Origin: Antricoccus suffuscus
GTDB taxonomy: Bacteria > Actinomycetota > Actinomycetes > Mycobacteriales > Antricoccaceae
DNA length: 39,400 nt
Direction: 5' to 3'
Assembly (NCBI RefSeq): GCF_003003235.1
Contig: NZ_PVUE01000028.1
Coordinates: forward strand, 1-39,400
In this document: positions 14,675 through 23,183 of the stretch, piece by piece
How positions within the stretch are numbered: the first letter of the stretch is position 1
Layout: the number at the start of each line of letters is the position of its first letter
Program-made: the position numbers and the translations under genes
The notes under the pieces: model-generated
What the model was told of the DNA's origin: nothing
The model's input: only the letters and a program-made list of their open reading frames with translations
Database searches by the model: none

Positions 14675-15456
14675 GCTTTGCCGAAGCGCCGTTCCCGGCC
14701 GGCGAACTGAAGACACGCATCCCACAGATCTAGCCGGTCGAAGTCCGGCCAGCGGGTATCGACGAACATTAATTCGGCGTACGCCGACTGCCACAGCAGG
14801 AAGTTGCTGATCCGCTGCTCTCCTGACGAGCGGATAAACAGGTCCACATCGGGCATGTCCGGCTCGTCGAGGTATCGCGAGATCGTCTTTTCGGTGATTT
14901 TCTCCGGATCGAGCCTGCCCGCCTTGACCTCACGCGCGATCGCGACGGCGGCGTCCGCGATCTCTGCGCGGCCGCCGTAGTTGACGCACATGGTCAACGT
15001 GCAGACATCGTTGCGCTTGGTCAGTTCTTCGGCGATCTCGAGCTCCTTGATGACCGACCGCCACAACCGTGGGCGACGACCTGCCCACCGGACCCGTACG
15101 CCGAGGTCGTTCATCTCATCTCGCCTGCGGCGGATGACGTCGCGGTTGAATCCCATGAGGTATCGGACCTCTTCGGGGGAACGTCGCCAGTTCTCGGTCG
15201 AGAATGCATATGCGGACACCCATTTCACGCCGACTTCGATCGCGCCTTCGACGACGTCGAACAATGAGCTCTCGCCCGCCGCATGTCCCTCTGTGCGCGG
15301 CAGGCCGCGGTCCTTGGCCCATCGGCCGTTACCGTCCATCACGATCGCGACGTGCTCGGGCAGCTGCTCTCGGGGGATCTGCGGCGCGACCGCACCGGAC
15401 GAGTGCGGGGTGGGTGAACGGCGCGGCGGCGTCCGGCTCACGTAGTCACCGGCCAT
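14671..15456 (-). CDS. uppS: Isoprenyl transferase (decaprenyl/undecaprenyl diphosphate synthase, cis type)
   Basis: Cis-prenyltransferase that makes the long-chain prenyl diphosphate lipid carrier for peptidoglycan and arabinogalactan building. The catalytic [19 protein letters not shown] (Asp41) is intact, as are [57 protein letters not shown] and WPDFDRLDL, in normal order. A 30-residue Pro/Ser-rich N-terminal extension precedes the fold. It overlaps recO by 19 bases and its stop shares the CTAG with that of the convergent SmtB gene. By synteny (mycobacterial Rv2361c) this would be the longer-chain decaprenyl type, but chain length cannot be seen. Confidence 0.94.
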   Translation of the reverse strand: MAGDYVSRTPPRRSPTPHSSGAVAPQIPREQLPEHVAIVMDGNGRWAKDRGLPRTEGHAAGESSLFDVVEGAIEVGVKWVSAYAFSTENWRRSPEEVRYLMGFNRDVIRRRRDEMNDLGVRVRWAGRRPRLWRSVIKELEIAEELTKRNDVCTLTMCVNYGGRAEIADAAVAIAREVKAGRLDPEKITEKTISRYLDEPDMPDVDLFIRSSGEQRISNFLLWQSAYAELMFVDTRWPDFDRLDLWDACLQFAGRERRFGKA

Positions 15457-16262
15457 GCGAGATCCGCTGAATCGACCGGCACTCGCCCGGCCAGCTCCTC
15501 GACCGCTGGTGTGCCGTCCATCGCCTCGCGCGCCTCACGCTCGACGTACGGCAGGGAGCGCAGCGATCGTTCGAGGTGCCACTGCATGTGCGCTGCCAGT
15601 ACGCCGCTGGCCTCGCGGCGCACACGTGGGACCGCGGCCTCCGCCTCGACCCAGTCACCGGTCAGCAGCGCCTCGATGTAGGCGGGCGTCTCGGCGAGCA
15701 CCGTCACGGCGCGGGGTACGGCGCACGCGATGCACGTCGTACCACCGCTCTCGACCGAGTAGCGTCGGTGCCGGCCCGGCTTGTCGCAACGCGCGCACGA
15801 GTCGAGAGCAGGTTCCCAGCCGGCCACGGACATCCCGCGCACGAGAAACGCATCAAGAACGAGGCGGGGCGATTTCTCCTTTTCTGCAAGGGATCGAAGA
15901 GCGCCAATCAGTAGAAGGTACAGCCGCAGCGACGGTTCACGCTCCTCGCCGCTGAGCCGATCGGCGGCCTCAAGGATCGCCGCGCCCGCGGTATGTCGCG
16001 GGTAGTCATCGACGATCTGCGCGCCGTACGGACGAATGCTTTCGACCTGGGTGACGATGTCGAGCGACTTGCCGAGGAAGAACTGTGCGTCGATGTGGCT
16101 ACCTGGTTCGAGCCGGGCACCGAAGCGCGATGAGGTACGGCGTACCCCTTTGGCGACCGCGCGCACCTTGCCGGTGCGACGGGTCAGCACCGTGACGATG
16201 CGGTCAGCCTCGCCGAGCTTGTGCAGGCGCAACACGACGCCTTCGTCACGATATAAAGTCAC
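15438..16262 (-). CDS. recO: DNA repair protein RecO
   Basis: Works with RecF and RecR to load RecA on single-stranded gaps and anneals complementary strands. The N-terminal OB fold reads [50 protein letters not shown], typical of the family. The C-terminal helical part includes a four-Cys zinc knot, CARC and CIAC, about 20 residues apart. Length (274) is normal. The GTG start at 16262 has no clear Shine-Dalgarno. It is in the era-PH-recO-uppS minus-strand group: it overlaps uppS by 19 bases and lies about 30 bases after the PH-like gene. Confidence 0.93.
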   Translation of the reverse strand: MTLYRDEGVVLRLHKLGEADRIVTVLTRRTGKVRAVAKGVRRTSSRFGARLEPGSHIDAQFFLGKSLDIVTQVESIRPYGAQIVDDYPRHTAGAAILEAADRLSGEEREPSLRLYLLLIGALRSLAEKEKSPRLVLDAFLVRGMSVAGWEPALDSCARCDKPGRHRRYSVESGGTTCIACAVPRAVTVLAETPAYIEALLTGDWVEAEAAVPRVRREASGVLAAHMQWHLERSLRSLPYVEREAREAMDGTPAVEELAGRVPVDSADLAWPVTT

Positions 16263-16293
16263 GTCGCCATTTTCGCACCGATGTCACGTCTGG

Positions 16294-16803
16294 TCACTGA
16301 GGCTCGGGTGGCTCGCGGTCAATTCGCGTCGCGTTAAGTCGTCGACGAAATTCCGAGTGCGCTTGTTCGGCGCCGCGCGCGTAGGCATCCTTGCCGGCGC
16401 CGGCCAGGAAAAGCAGGTCGACCGATTCGTCGTCGGGCAGTGACACCGTCAGGCCGATATAGTTCTTCAACCGCATCTTGTGGGTCGCGATCGAGACGTC
16501 TCTCACTTGCGACCACGGTTTGACAAGTGCGGCTCCGGTGCGGCTGTGAACCAGCTTGAAACCTTTGGAGTCGACCACCACGAACATCGGTGTGCGCGCG
16601 TTGAGCGGATCGATGCAGTCGGCGCTCCAGTGTCCTGGTTCGGCGTCAGCGGTCAACGCCGCCTTGCGCTTACGGTCCTTAAGGGCGAGCCACACTCCGA
16701 CCGCGGCGAGCACGACGATGACGATCAGGCCGAGCCAGGCGGCGTCGAGCCAGTTGGTAAGGAAGTCCGCCGCGAGCGGAGCCATATCTAACTTCGCAGC
16801 CAT
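16294..16803 (-). CDS. Membrane-anchored PH-like domain protein between era and recO
   Basis: 169 residues. One membrane helix (about 23-41, LGLIVIVVLAAVGVWLALK) is followed by a basic stop-transfer stretch (KDRKRK) and a cytoplasmic domain. The domain's strand pattern, TPMFVVVDSKGFKLVHSRTGAALVKPWSQVRDVSIATHKM then IGLTVSLPDDESVDLLFLAG, is that of PH-like domains found in actinobacterial membrane proteins. A final helix with basic residues ends the chain. It starts two bases after the era stop (ATG 16803), so translation of the pair is coupled. No enzymatic motif is seen and function is unknown. Confidence 0.75.
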   Translation of the reverse strand: MAAKLDMAPLAADFLTNWLDAAWLGLIVIVVLAAVGVWLALKDRKRKAALTADAEPGHWSADCIDPLNARTPMFVVVDSKGFKLVHSRTGAALVKPWSQVRDVSIATHKMRLKNYIGLTVSLPDDESVDLLFLAGAGKDAYARGAEQAHSEFRRRLNATRIDREPPEPQ

Positions 16804-16805
16804 AT

Positions 16806-17726
16806 TTACAGTCCGAGCCGATCTATCTTCTTCGGGTCACGCTGCCACTCGGCGAGCACCGAGATGTGCAGATGCAGATAGATCCGCATGTTCAGTCGAG
16901 ACTCGATCTGTTTGCGAGCCGTCGTACCGATGTGTTTGATCCGGCTGCCGCGGTGCCCCAGCAGAATCGGCTTCTGGCTGGACCGCTCGACATACAGCGT
17001 GGCATGTACGTCGATGACATCCGAGTCGTCCCGCGGCAGCATCTCAGACACACTGACCGCGATCGAGTGCGGCAACTCCTCGCGGGCCTCTTCCAGGGCC
17101 GCCTCACGGATGAACTCCTCAATCAATGACTGCTGGCTCTCGTCGGTGCGCTCACCATCGAGAAACAGCTTCGGGCCCTCCGGCAGCCGTCCGGCGATGA
17201 TCGAGCAGAGCGTGTCGACTTGGAAGTCTGCGGCCGCCGAGACCGGAATGATCTCGGCGAACTCGCGTCCAAGATCTTCTTGCAAGGTCTGCACTCGCAA
17301 CAGCGCCTCGGCGATCTGCTTGGGCTTGCCCAGGTCGGTCTTGGTGACGATCGCGATAACCGGTGCTTTGGTGCTATCCCGCAGACTGCGCGCGATGTAT
17401 CTATCACCTGGCCCGATCTTTTCGTTAGCTGGCAGGCAAAAGCCAATCAGGTCGACCTCGGCGAGGGTGTGGGTGACGACGTCGTTGAGCCGTTCCCCGA
17501 GTAACGTGCGAGGCCGGTGTACGCCTGGGGTATCGACGATCACGATCTGCGCGTCGTCGCGGTTGACGATGCCGCGGATTGCCCGGCGGGTGGTTTGTGG
17601 CTTATCGCTGATGATTGCAATCTTCTCGCCGACGAGGGCGTTGGTGAGGGTCGACTTGCCCGCGTTGGGCCGCCCGACGAAGCTGATGAATCCGGACCGG
17701 TGCGGCGGTGTGGGGTGAGCTGTCAT
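16806..17726 (-). CDS. era: GTPase Era
   Basis: Essential-type GTPase that binds the 3' end of 16S rRNA and checks 30S assembly. G1 is GRPNAGKST, G2 lies in KPQTTRRAI, G3 is DTPG, G4 is TKTD and G5 is VSAAA. The KH domain in the C-terminal third has GHRGSRIKHIGTTARKQIE, with the expected GxxG. The frame could start at GTG 17735; ATG 17726 gives 306 residues, close to actinobacterial homologs, and is preferred. The region before it has no clear Shine-Dalgarno. It heads a group that continues into the PH-like gene, recO and uppS, the order also found in mycobacteria. Confidence 0.96.
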   Translation of the reverse strand: MTAHPTPPHRSGFISFVGRPNAGKSTLTNALVGEKIAIISDKPQTTRRAIRGIVNRDDAQIVIVDTPGVHRPRTLLGERLNDVVTHTLAEVDLIGFCLPANEKIGPGDRYIARSLRDSTKAPVIAIVTKTDLGKPKQIAEALLRVQTLQEDLGREFAEIIPVSAAADFQVDTLCSIIAGRLPEGPKLFLDGERTDESQQSLIEEFIREAALEEAREELPHSIAVSVSEMLPRDDSDVIDVHATLYVERSSQKPILLGHRGSRIKHIGTTARKQIESRLNMRIYLHLHISVLAEWQRDPKKIDRLGL

Positions 17727-17775
17727 GGTCTGCACAGTCTATCTGGTCGCCACGCCGCACTCGGCCTGCCAATTA

Positions 17776-17803
17776 TTGACTCATTCCAGATTAGCGCTAG
17801 ACT
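17776..17803 (+). promoter_or_regulatory. Leaderless furA promoter and likely autoregulatory site
   Basis: TTGACT (17776-17781) and TAGACT (17798-17803) are spaced 16 bases apart. The -10 ends six bases before the ATG at 17810, so transcription should start at the first base of the start codon, which has no ribosome site. The stretch TTGACTCATTCCAGA resembles the mycobacterial furA operator-promoter, from memory. The FurA operator itself is AT-rich and imperfect, so binding is inference. Confidence 0.65.
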
Positions 17804-17809
17804 TGAGCC

Positions 17810-18256
17810 ATGGACCCCGCAGCACCAACTCCGCGCGAACGACTGGCCGCGGCCGGTCTTCGTACGACGGTCCAGCGGGTCGCCGTACTCCAAGTGATCG
17901 AGCGGCGCGAACATCTCGATGCGGACCAGATCCGCGATCGGGTCACCGGTCAGATTGGCAAGGTATCGACGCAGGCGGTGTACGACGTACTCAAGGCCCT
18001 GTCTGAGGCTGGCCTGCTACGCAAGATCCAGCCGGCGGGAAGTTCGGCCCTATACGAGTTGCGCGTGGCCGACAACCACCATCACCTGATCTGCCGCTCC
18101 TGCAGAAAGATCCTTGATGTCGACTGCGCCCACGGCGCGGCCCCATGCATCGAACCGGACGACGACCACGGGTTCGTGCTCGACGAGGCCGAAGTCATCT
18201 ACTGGGGGCTGTGCGCGGACTGCGCACACGTCTCGTCTGCGCTTCCCCAAAACTGA
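17810..18256 (+). CDS. furA: Fur-family redox/peroxide regulator (FurA/CatR type)
   Basis: 148 residues: an N-terminal winged helix (QIGKVSTQAVYDVLKALSEAGLL as the recognition region) and a C-terminal dimerisation/metal domain. NHHHLICRSC has the His cluster and C95-x2-C98, and CADC at 135-138 gives a second CxxC. The signature APCIEPDDDHGFVLDEAEVIYWGLC matches mycobacterial FurA and Streptomyces CatR rather than Zur or iron-sensing Fur. FurA represses its own gene and the downstream peroxide-defence gene. Here the next gene is a catalase 49 bases on, in the same direction, just like catR-catA of Streptomyces; in mycobacteria the partner is katG instead. Peroxide sensing through metal/Cys oxidation is expected but not shown. 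Confidence 0.9.
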   Translation: MDPAAPTPRERLAAAGLRTTVQRVAVLQVIERREHLDADQIRDRVTGQIGKVSTQAVYDVLKALSEAGLLRKIQPAGSSALYELRVADNHHHLICRSCRKILDVDCAHGAAPCIEPDDDHGFVLDEAEVIYWGLCADCAHVSSALPQN

Positions 18257-18305
18257 CGAACCGTAATTATCCGCTAGTAACTGAGCACCACTGAAAGGAA
18301 CCACA

Positions 18306-19766
18306 GTGACCAGTACAGATCCACAGGCGACTGGCTCGACCACGGCGACCGGAGCCCCGGCGCCGAGCGATCGCAACTCGCTGACGATCGGATCCAACGG
18401 ACCGATCCTCCTGCATGACCACCACTTCATCGACCAGATGGCCCATTTCAACCGCGAGAAGGTTCCCGAGCGTCAGCCGCACGCCAAGGGCGGCGGCGCA
18501 TTCGGCACCCTCGAAGTAACCGAGGATGTCTCGCAGTACACCAAGGCCTCCCTGTTCCAGAAGGGCGCCAAGACCGAGAGCCTGGTCCGCTTCTCGACCG
18601 TAGCGCTCGAGGCCGGCTCCACCGACACGGTGCGCGACCCGCGTGGTTTCGCGATGAAGTTCTACACCGACGAAGGCAACTACGACCTCGTCGGCAACAA
18701 CACGCCGATCTTCTTCATCCGTGACGCGATCAAGTTTCCGCACTTCATCCGTTCGCAGAAGCGGTTGGCCGGCAGCCACCTGCGCTCGGCCGATATGCAG
18801 TGGGACTTCTGGACTCTCAACCCCGAGACGGCGCACCAGGTCACCTGGCTCATGGGCGATCGCGGCATTCCGCGTAGCTGGCGCAACCAGGACGGCTTTG
18901 GGTCGCACACCTACCAATGGGTCAACGCGAACGGCGAGAAGTTCTGGGTCAAGTACCACTTCAAGACCCAGCAGGGCATCGAGACGCTCACTAACGATGA
19001 GGCTGCCCAGCTGCGCGCCGAGGACCCGGACTACCACATCCGCGACCTGTACGAAAACATCGAGAAGGGCAACTTCCCGACGTGGAGCGTCGAGGTGCAG
19101 GTCATGCCCTACGAAGATGCCGCGTCGTACCGGTTCAACCCGTTCGACCTGACAAAGGTGTGGCCGCACGCGGACTACCCGCGCATCAAGGTCGGGACCT
19201 GGACCCTTAACCGCAACCCGGACAACTACTTCGCGCAGATCGAGCAAGCCGCGTTCTCGCCGTCCAACCGGGTGCCCGGCATCGGCTTCAGCCCCGACAA
19301 GATGCTGCTTGGCCGCGTGTTCGCCTACAGCGACGCACAGCGCAACCGGATCGGCACCAATTTCCACCAGCTGCCGGTCAACCGGCCGAAGGTACCGGTC
19401 GACACCTACATGTTCGACGGTGCGATGGCCTATGACCACTCGGGCAGCCAGCCGACGTACGCGCCCAACTCCAAGGGCCGCGCCTACTCCGACGGCCCGG
19501 GCGACTCCGAAGAGGCATGGGCAGTCGACGGCGAGCTGCTGCGCGCGGCGTACTCCTTGCACTCCGAGGACAGCGACTTCGTCCAGCCGAACACGCTCTA
19601 CACCAAGGTGTTCGACGACGGTGCTCGCGATCGCCTGCACCACACCGTCGCCGGTGCGCTCGGAACGGTGACCGACGCCGTCTACAAGCGGGCCATCGAA
19701 TACTGGACCAACGTCGCCCCCGACGCGGGCTCCGCGATCGACGCGCTCGTCAAGGGCACGAAGTAA
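18306..19766 (+). CDS. katA: Monofunctional heme catalase (small-subunit clade)
   Basis: Decomposes hydrogen peroxide to water and oxygen. It has 486 residues, the size of clade 3 small-subunit catalases. The active-site His is H59 in [20 protein letters not shown], the active-site Asn is in [15 protein letters not shown], and the heme-ligand Tyr is in [17 protein letters not shown]. The N-terminal 20 residues are Thr/Ser/Ala/Pro-rich, a common extension. GTG 18306 has AAAGGA with a six-base spacer. No separate promoter or terminator is seen in the 49 bases after furA, so a furA-katA transcript is likely. Sequence pattern is very like S. coelicolor CatA, from memory. It is convergent with ybeY, only seven bases away. 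Confidence 0.95.
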   Translation: MTSTDPQATGSTTATGAPAPSDRNSLTIGSNGPILLHDHHFIDQMAHFNREKVPERQPHAKGGGAFGTLEVTEDVSQYTKASLFQKGAKTESLVRFSTVALEAGSTDTVRDPRGFAMKFYTDEGNYDLVGNNTPIFFIRDAIKFPHFIRSQKRLAGSHLRSADMQWDFWTLNPETAHQVTWLMGDRGIPRSWRNQDGFGSHTYQWVNANGEKFWVKYHFKTQQGIETLTNDEAAQLRAEDPDYHIRDLYENIEKGNFPTWSVEVQVMPYEDAASYRFNPFDLTKVWPHADYPRIKVGTWTLNRNPDNYFAQIEQAAFSPSNRVPGIGFSPDKMLLGRVFAYSDAQRNRIGTNFHQLPVNRPKVPVDTYMFDGAMAYDHSGSQPTYAPNSKGRAYSDGPGDSEEAWAVDGELLRAAYSLHSEDSDFVQPNTLYTKVFDDGARDRLHHTVAGALGTVTDAVYKRAIEYWTNVAPDAGSAIDALVKGTK

Positions 19767-19773
19767 CTGTCAG

Positions 19774-20271
19774 TTAGGACTGCTCGGCGAGGGCAGCACG
19801 CCACTTGCCGAGCAGTTCGGACTGTAATCCGAACATCTCCCGCTCGTCGTCGGGCTCCATGTGGTCATAACCGAGCAGGTGCAAGATCCCATGTGTCGTG
19901 AGCATGTGCAGCTCGTCCTCGAACGAGTGCCCTGCCGCTGAGGCCTGCGAGATCGCGACGGCCGGGCACAACACGATGTCGCCGAGCAACTTCGGGTCAT
20001 CGTCCTCCTCGTCGTCGTCGATGTCCGCGGGCGCGACGCCCGGCCGGCCTTCGGTGCTCAGCTCGTCCATCGGGAAAGCCAGCACATCGGTCGGTCCTTC
20101 CTCACCCATCCACCGCTCGTTTAGTGACGACATGTGCTCGACGTCGACTATGAGCACCGACAGCTCGGCAAGTGGGTGGACCTTCAGTTCACCCATCACG
20201 AACGACGCGAGCGCGGACAGCTTCGCCTCGCCGACCGGCACGGTCGACTCGTTGCTGATCTCTACACTCAT
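19774..20271 (-). CDS. ybeY: Endoribonuclease YbeY (rRNA maturation)
   Basis: Zinc-dependent RNase involved in 16S rRNA 3' end maturation and ribosome quality control. The metal-binding motif HGILHLLGYDH (H-x3-H-x5-H) is intact, and EEGPTDVLAFPMD is the other family signature. Between the two, an acidic insert DIDDDEEDDDP adds charge not always present in the family. Length 165 is normal. The start overlaps the phoH stop by four bases (ATGA), the usual phoH-ybeY arrangement. Downstream (minus strand) it nearly meets the catalase gene, with seven bases between the stops and no obvious terminator hairpin. Confidence 0.95.
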   Translation of the reverse strand: MSVEISNESTVPVGEAKLSALASFVMGELKVHPLAELSVLIVDVEHMSSLNERWMGEEGPTDVLAFPMDELSTEGRPGVAPADIDDDEEDDDPKLLGDIVLCPAVAISQASAAGHSFEDELHMLTTHGILHLLGYDHMEPDDEREMFGLQSELLGKWRAALAEQS

Positions 20272-21359
20272 GCGTGCCGCCTCGGCTCGCCGTTCGAGCT
20301 TCTCGTCGGCGGGCCCGACGCGGCATCCTCATCAAAGCGCGCGTACGCATCGACGATGTCGCCAACAAGCCGGTGCCGTACGACGTCGGTGCTCGTCAAC
20401 TCGACGAACTTGATGTCGTCGAGGCCATCCAGGATGCTGCGTACGACGCGCAGTCCCGACTTCTGCCCGCCGGGAAGGTCGATCTGGGTCACGTCGCCGG
20501 TGACGACGATCTTCGCACCGAAGCCAAGGCGGGTCAGAAACATCTTCATCTGCTCGGCGGTGCTGTTCTGCGCCTCGTCGAGGATGATGAAGGCGTCGTT
20601 GAGCGTCCGGCCCCGCATGTATGCCAGCGGCGCGACCTCGATGGTGCCGGCGGCCATCAACCGCGGGATCGACTCGGGGTCGATCATGTCGTGCAGGGCG
20701 TCGTACAAGGGTCGCAGATAAGGGTCGATCTTCTCGTACAAGGTGCCGGGCAAGAAGCCGAGCCGCTCCCCTGCCTCGACGGCCGGCCGGGTCAGGATGA
20801 TGCGGTTAGCTTCCTTGTTTTGCAGAGCCTGCACCGCTTTTGCCATGGCAAGGTAGGTCTTGCCGGTGCCGGCCGGGCCGATGCCGAACGTGATCGTGTT
20901 TTCGTCGATCGCGTCGACGTACCGCTTCTGGTTGACGGTCTTGGGTCTGATCGCTCGTCCGCGACGGGAAAGAATATTGAAGCTCAGCACGTCGGCGGGA
21001 CGCTCTGACGAGCCGTTGCGCAACATGTCGATCGTGCGGCGTACGGCGTCCGCGGTCATACCGTGGCCGGAGTCGACTAACGCGAGCAGCTCGTCGAACA
21101 CTCGCTCAGCGAACGCCACCTCACCGGCCGGACCGCTCAACGTGACGGTGTTGCCGCGCACGTGCACCTGCGCGCCGACGGATGCTTCGATTACCCGCAG
21201 TAGCTCGTCGCGCACACCGAGAATGGACACCATCGGTGTAGTGGACGGGATTTCTAGTGATGCGGTGGTGACGACATCAGGCTGCGGCTCATCGTGGCTG
21301 GCATGATCAGATTGCTGCTTATCAGTACGGGGCACGAGTGCGGCGGCCTTCACTTTCAT
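20268..21359 (-). CDS. phoH: PhoH-family ATPase
   Basis: P-loop ATPase of the PhoH type, thought to act on RNA together with YbeY. An N-terminal KH-like part (VIEASVGAQVHVRGNTVTLSGPAGEVAFAERVFDELL) is followed by the ATPase domain: GPAGTGKTYLAMA (Walker A), LTRPAVEAGERLGFLPG, IILDEAQNSTAEQMKMFLTR (Walker B) and VVTGDVTQIDLP. The longest frame starts at 21509, but the region before M51 is not conserved-looking, so ATG 21359 (363 residues) is preferred; mycobacterial PhoH1 has about 350. No Shine-Dalgarno is seen before it; a TACACT about 45 bases upstream could be a -10. It precedes ybeY with a four-base overlap. Confidence 0.9.
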   Translation of the reverse strand: MKVKAAALVPRTDKQQSDHASHDEPQPDVVTTASLEIPSTTPMVSILGVRDELLRVIEASVGAQVHVRGNTVTLSGPAGEVAFAERVFDELLALVDSGHGMTADAVRRTIDMLRNGSSERPADVLSFNILSRRGRAIRPKTVNQKRYVDAIDENTITFGIGPAGTGKTYLAMAKAVQALQNKEANRIILTRPAVEAGERLGFLPGTLYEKIDPYLRPLYDALHDMIDPESIPRLMAAGTIEVAPLAYMRGRTLNDAFIILDEAQNSTAEQMKMFLTRLGFGAKIVVTGDVTQIDLPGGQKSGLRVVRSILDGLDDIKFVELTSTDVVRHRLVGDIVDAYARFDEDAASGPPTRSSNGEPRRHA

Positions 21360-21621
21360 GGCTTGGCGCGTATTAACGCGGTGTTCGGTAGTTAAACCAG
21401 TGTAGATAGCAAAACACTCGAGCACCATCGATAATTCCGTGGCACCGACGCCGTCCGATGTCAACCATCCGGTGACGCTGGGCGTCTGGACCGGTATGAC
21501 GCTGACCATGCCAACATTTCACCGCGCCGCCGGCGTGGCGCGCGGGTCAGATTCTGCGTCGCGACCAGCAGATACAGTGGTGGCTCACGACACGCAACTG
21601 AGACCTAGGGGCTATCTGGCG

Positions 21622-22152
21622 GTGCGCCAACGGGACGAGCCGGTGTACGGCGATGCCGACGAGGCACTCACCAAGCTCTATACCGAGCACTATCGGTCCC
21701 TCGTGAGACTGGCCGCAACCCTGCTCGACGACCCCGGCGCGTCCGAGGAGGTCGTCCAGGACGCCTACGTGAAGATGTACGGCGCTTGGAAACGCATCCG
21801 CGAGCCTGCGGCGGCGATCGGCTATCTGCGCACCACCGTGCTCAACCTCGCCCGATCTCGGATGCGGCGGCGGCTAGTGGCCCGCAAGCACGCGCCGAAA
21901 CCGCCGCCGGACGCGCCGTCGGCCGAGTCCGGAGCGATGGAAAGCATCGAGCAGGATCGCGTTCTCGCCGAATTGCACGCTCTTCCCGCGCGCCAAAAGG
22001 AGGTCCTCGTTCTGCGCTACTACAACGACCTTTCCGAATCGCAGATCGCCGACACCCTCGGCATCAGCAAGGGTTCGGTCAAGACTCACGCATCCAGAGG
22101 TATGACAACCTTGCGCGCCCAACTGGGCGAACGGATCGGCGGTGCGCGATGA
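21622..22152 (+). CDS. ECF-type RNA polymerase sigma factor (SigE-like family)
   Basis: 176 residues. Region 2 is LYTEHYRSLVRLAATLLDDPGASEEVVQDAYVKMYGAWKRI with the usual D-AS-E-V-Q-D-A-Y pattern; region 4 is LPARQKEVLVLRYYNDLSESQIADTLGISKGSVKTHASRGMTTLR, a standard helix-turn-helix. These identify an ECF sigma factor of the large SigE-like group with no C-terminal extension. The frame is open to 21439, with starts possible at GTG 21439 and ATG 21496, but GTG 21622 has AGGGG ten bases upstream and gives the usual length, so I prefer it. A TACAGT at 21573-21578 could be its -10. The stop overlaps the start of the membrane protein by four bases (ATGA), the common sigma/anti-sigma arrangement. 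Confidence 0.9.
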   Translation: MRQRDEPVYGDADEALTKLYTEHYRSLVRLAATLLDDPGASEEVVQDAYVKMYGAWKRIREPAAAIGYLRTTVLNLARSRMRRRLVARKHAPKPPPDAPSAESGAMESIEQDRVLAELHALPARQKEVLVLRYYNDLSESQIADTLGISKGSVKTHASRGMTTLRAQLGERIGGAR

Positions 22153-23183
22153 ACCGCCCTGACCGCGACGAGACCCACGGCCCCGAATCGATGCGGGACG
22201 TGTCAGACGAGCACCTCGAGGCGGCGCTGCGCGATGCGCTGAGGGCGCGCGCCGAGTCGACCCAGATTTCTGGTGCCGGCCTCAGCACGATCCGCGAACG
22301 TGTTGGCCGGCGCACCCGGATGCGTGTATGGCGCCCGGTGCTGGCCGCTGCCGGAGCGGCCGCGGTCATCGTGGGCGCGGCCATCTTGCCGCACGCCTTC
22401 TCGGCCGACGGCCGGCAGGACGGTACGGCGGCCTCGTCGGCGAGCGACCGGACTCCCACCGACTCGGCCCCGCGGTCCTCTACGACCAGTGCTCCCGAGT
22501 CGGGAAAGGCCAAGAACCCGTCCGCGACGGCCGTCATCGGCAAACCGGCACCGATCAGCTCGAAAACGCCGACGATGTACCCGATGGCTAACACTCAGCA
22601 GACCGCAGACGCGCTCAAGGGCTCATATCAGCCGGATGGCGTGCTCGCCCAAAGCCCGGAGCAGCTGGCGAGCTCGTTCGTCACCACCGCCACGAGCGGC
22701 GCCTCTGGACCGGTGACGACCAGCAAGGCGACCTCGAGCAAGAGCTACGTATCGGGCAGCGACGGCGCCGTCGTCCGGGTCTTTGGCCAAACCGGAAGCC
22801 TCATGACGGTGGTTTACCTCAAGGCCGTGACGGTCGAGGCCAAGACGGCGTACGTCGTGATTGGCGCGTCGCTACCCGGCGGGGATGCAAATGCGCAGTT
22901 GACCATTGACGCACCCAAGGTGACGTCCTCACAAGTGATCGCCTCAGGCAAGCTGCGCGGCGAGCTGCGTGCCGGCAGCGCCACCCTGAGCACTGCAGCG
23001 TTGGAGTCAAAAGCCGACGCCACGGTCGCCACCATGCCCGTGTCGGTCAGCATCGCCAGCCTCACGGGCTCGACGACGTGGACCGAGTCTCTCAAGGACA
23101 CCGTCAAGCCGCACGCGGTCGTGGCGTGGACATCCGACGCAAAGGGCACCATGACCGGGCTAGTGGGCACTACGATCGGCTGA
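22149..23183 (+). CDS. Membrane protein coupled to the ECF sigma factor, candidate anti-sigma factor
   Basis: 344 residues. The N-terminal cytoplasmic part (about 1-58) is acidic then basic, with SDEHLEAALRDALRARAE and GRRTRMRVWRP, followed by one membrane helix (about 60-80, PVLAAAGAAAVIVGAAIL). An outer Ser/Thr/Ala/Pro-rich region and a beta-rich C-terminal domain (residues about 180-340) follow. The order is that of a single-pass anti-sigma factor with a cytoplasmic sigma-binding segment, but no zinc-binding HxxxCxxC (ZAS) motif is present, so the assignment rests on position and topology. The ATG at 22149 overlaps the sigma stop (ATGA). It is convergent with rsmE and overlaps its 3' end by 14 bases. 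No close family can be named. Confidence 0.7.
   Translation: MNRPDRDETHGPESMRDVSDEHLEAALRDALRARAESTQISGAGLSTIRERVGRRTRMRVWRPVLAAAGAAAVIVGAAILPHAFSADGRQDGTAASSASDRTPTDSAPRSSTTSAPESGKAKNPSATAVIGKPAPISSKTPTMYPMANTQQTADALKGSYQPDGVLAQSPEQLASSFVTTATSGASGPVTTSKATSSKSYVSGSDGAVVRVFGQTGSLMTVVYLKAVTVEAKTAYVVIGASLPGGDANAQLTIDAPKVTSSQVIASGKLRGELRAGSATLSTAALESKADATVATMPVSVSIASLTGSTTWTESLKDTVKPHAVVAWTSDAKGTMTGLVGTTIG

Noticed and set aside
17810-18256. Zur identity for the Fur-family gene
   Set aside because: The APC...DDDHGF..DEAEVIYWGLC signature and the following catalase point to FurA/CatR; a zinc-uptake link is not supported.
18267-19643. Long minus-strand frame of 458 codons opposite the catalase
   Set aside because: Antisense shadow of a high-GC gene; the catalase reading is unambiguous.
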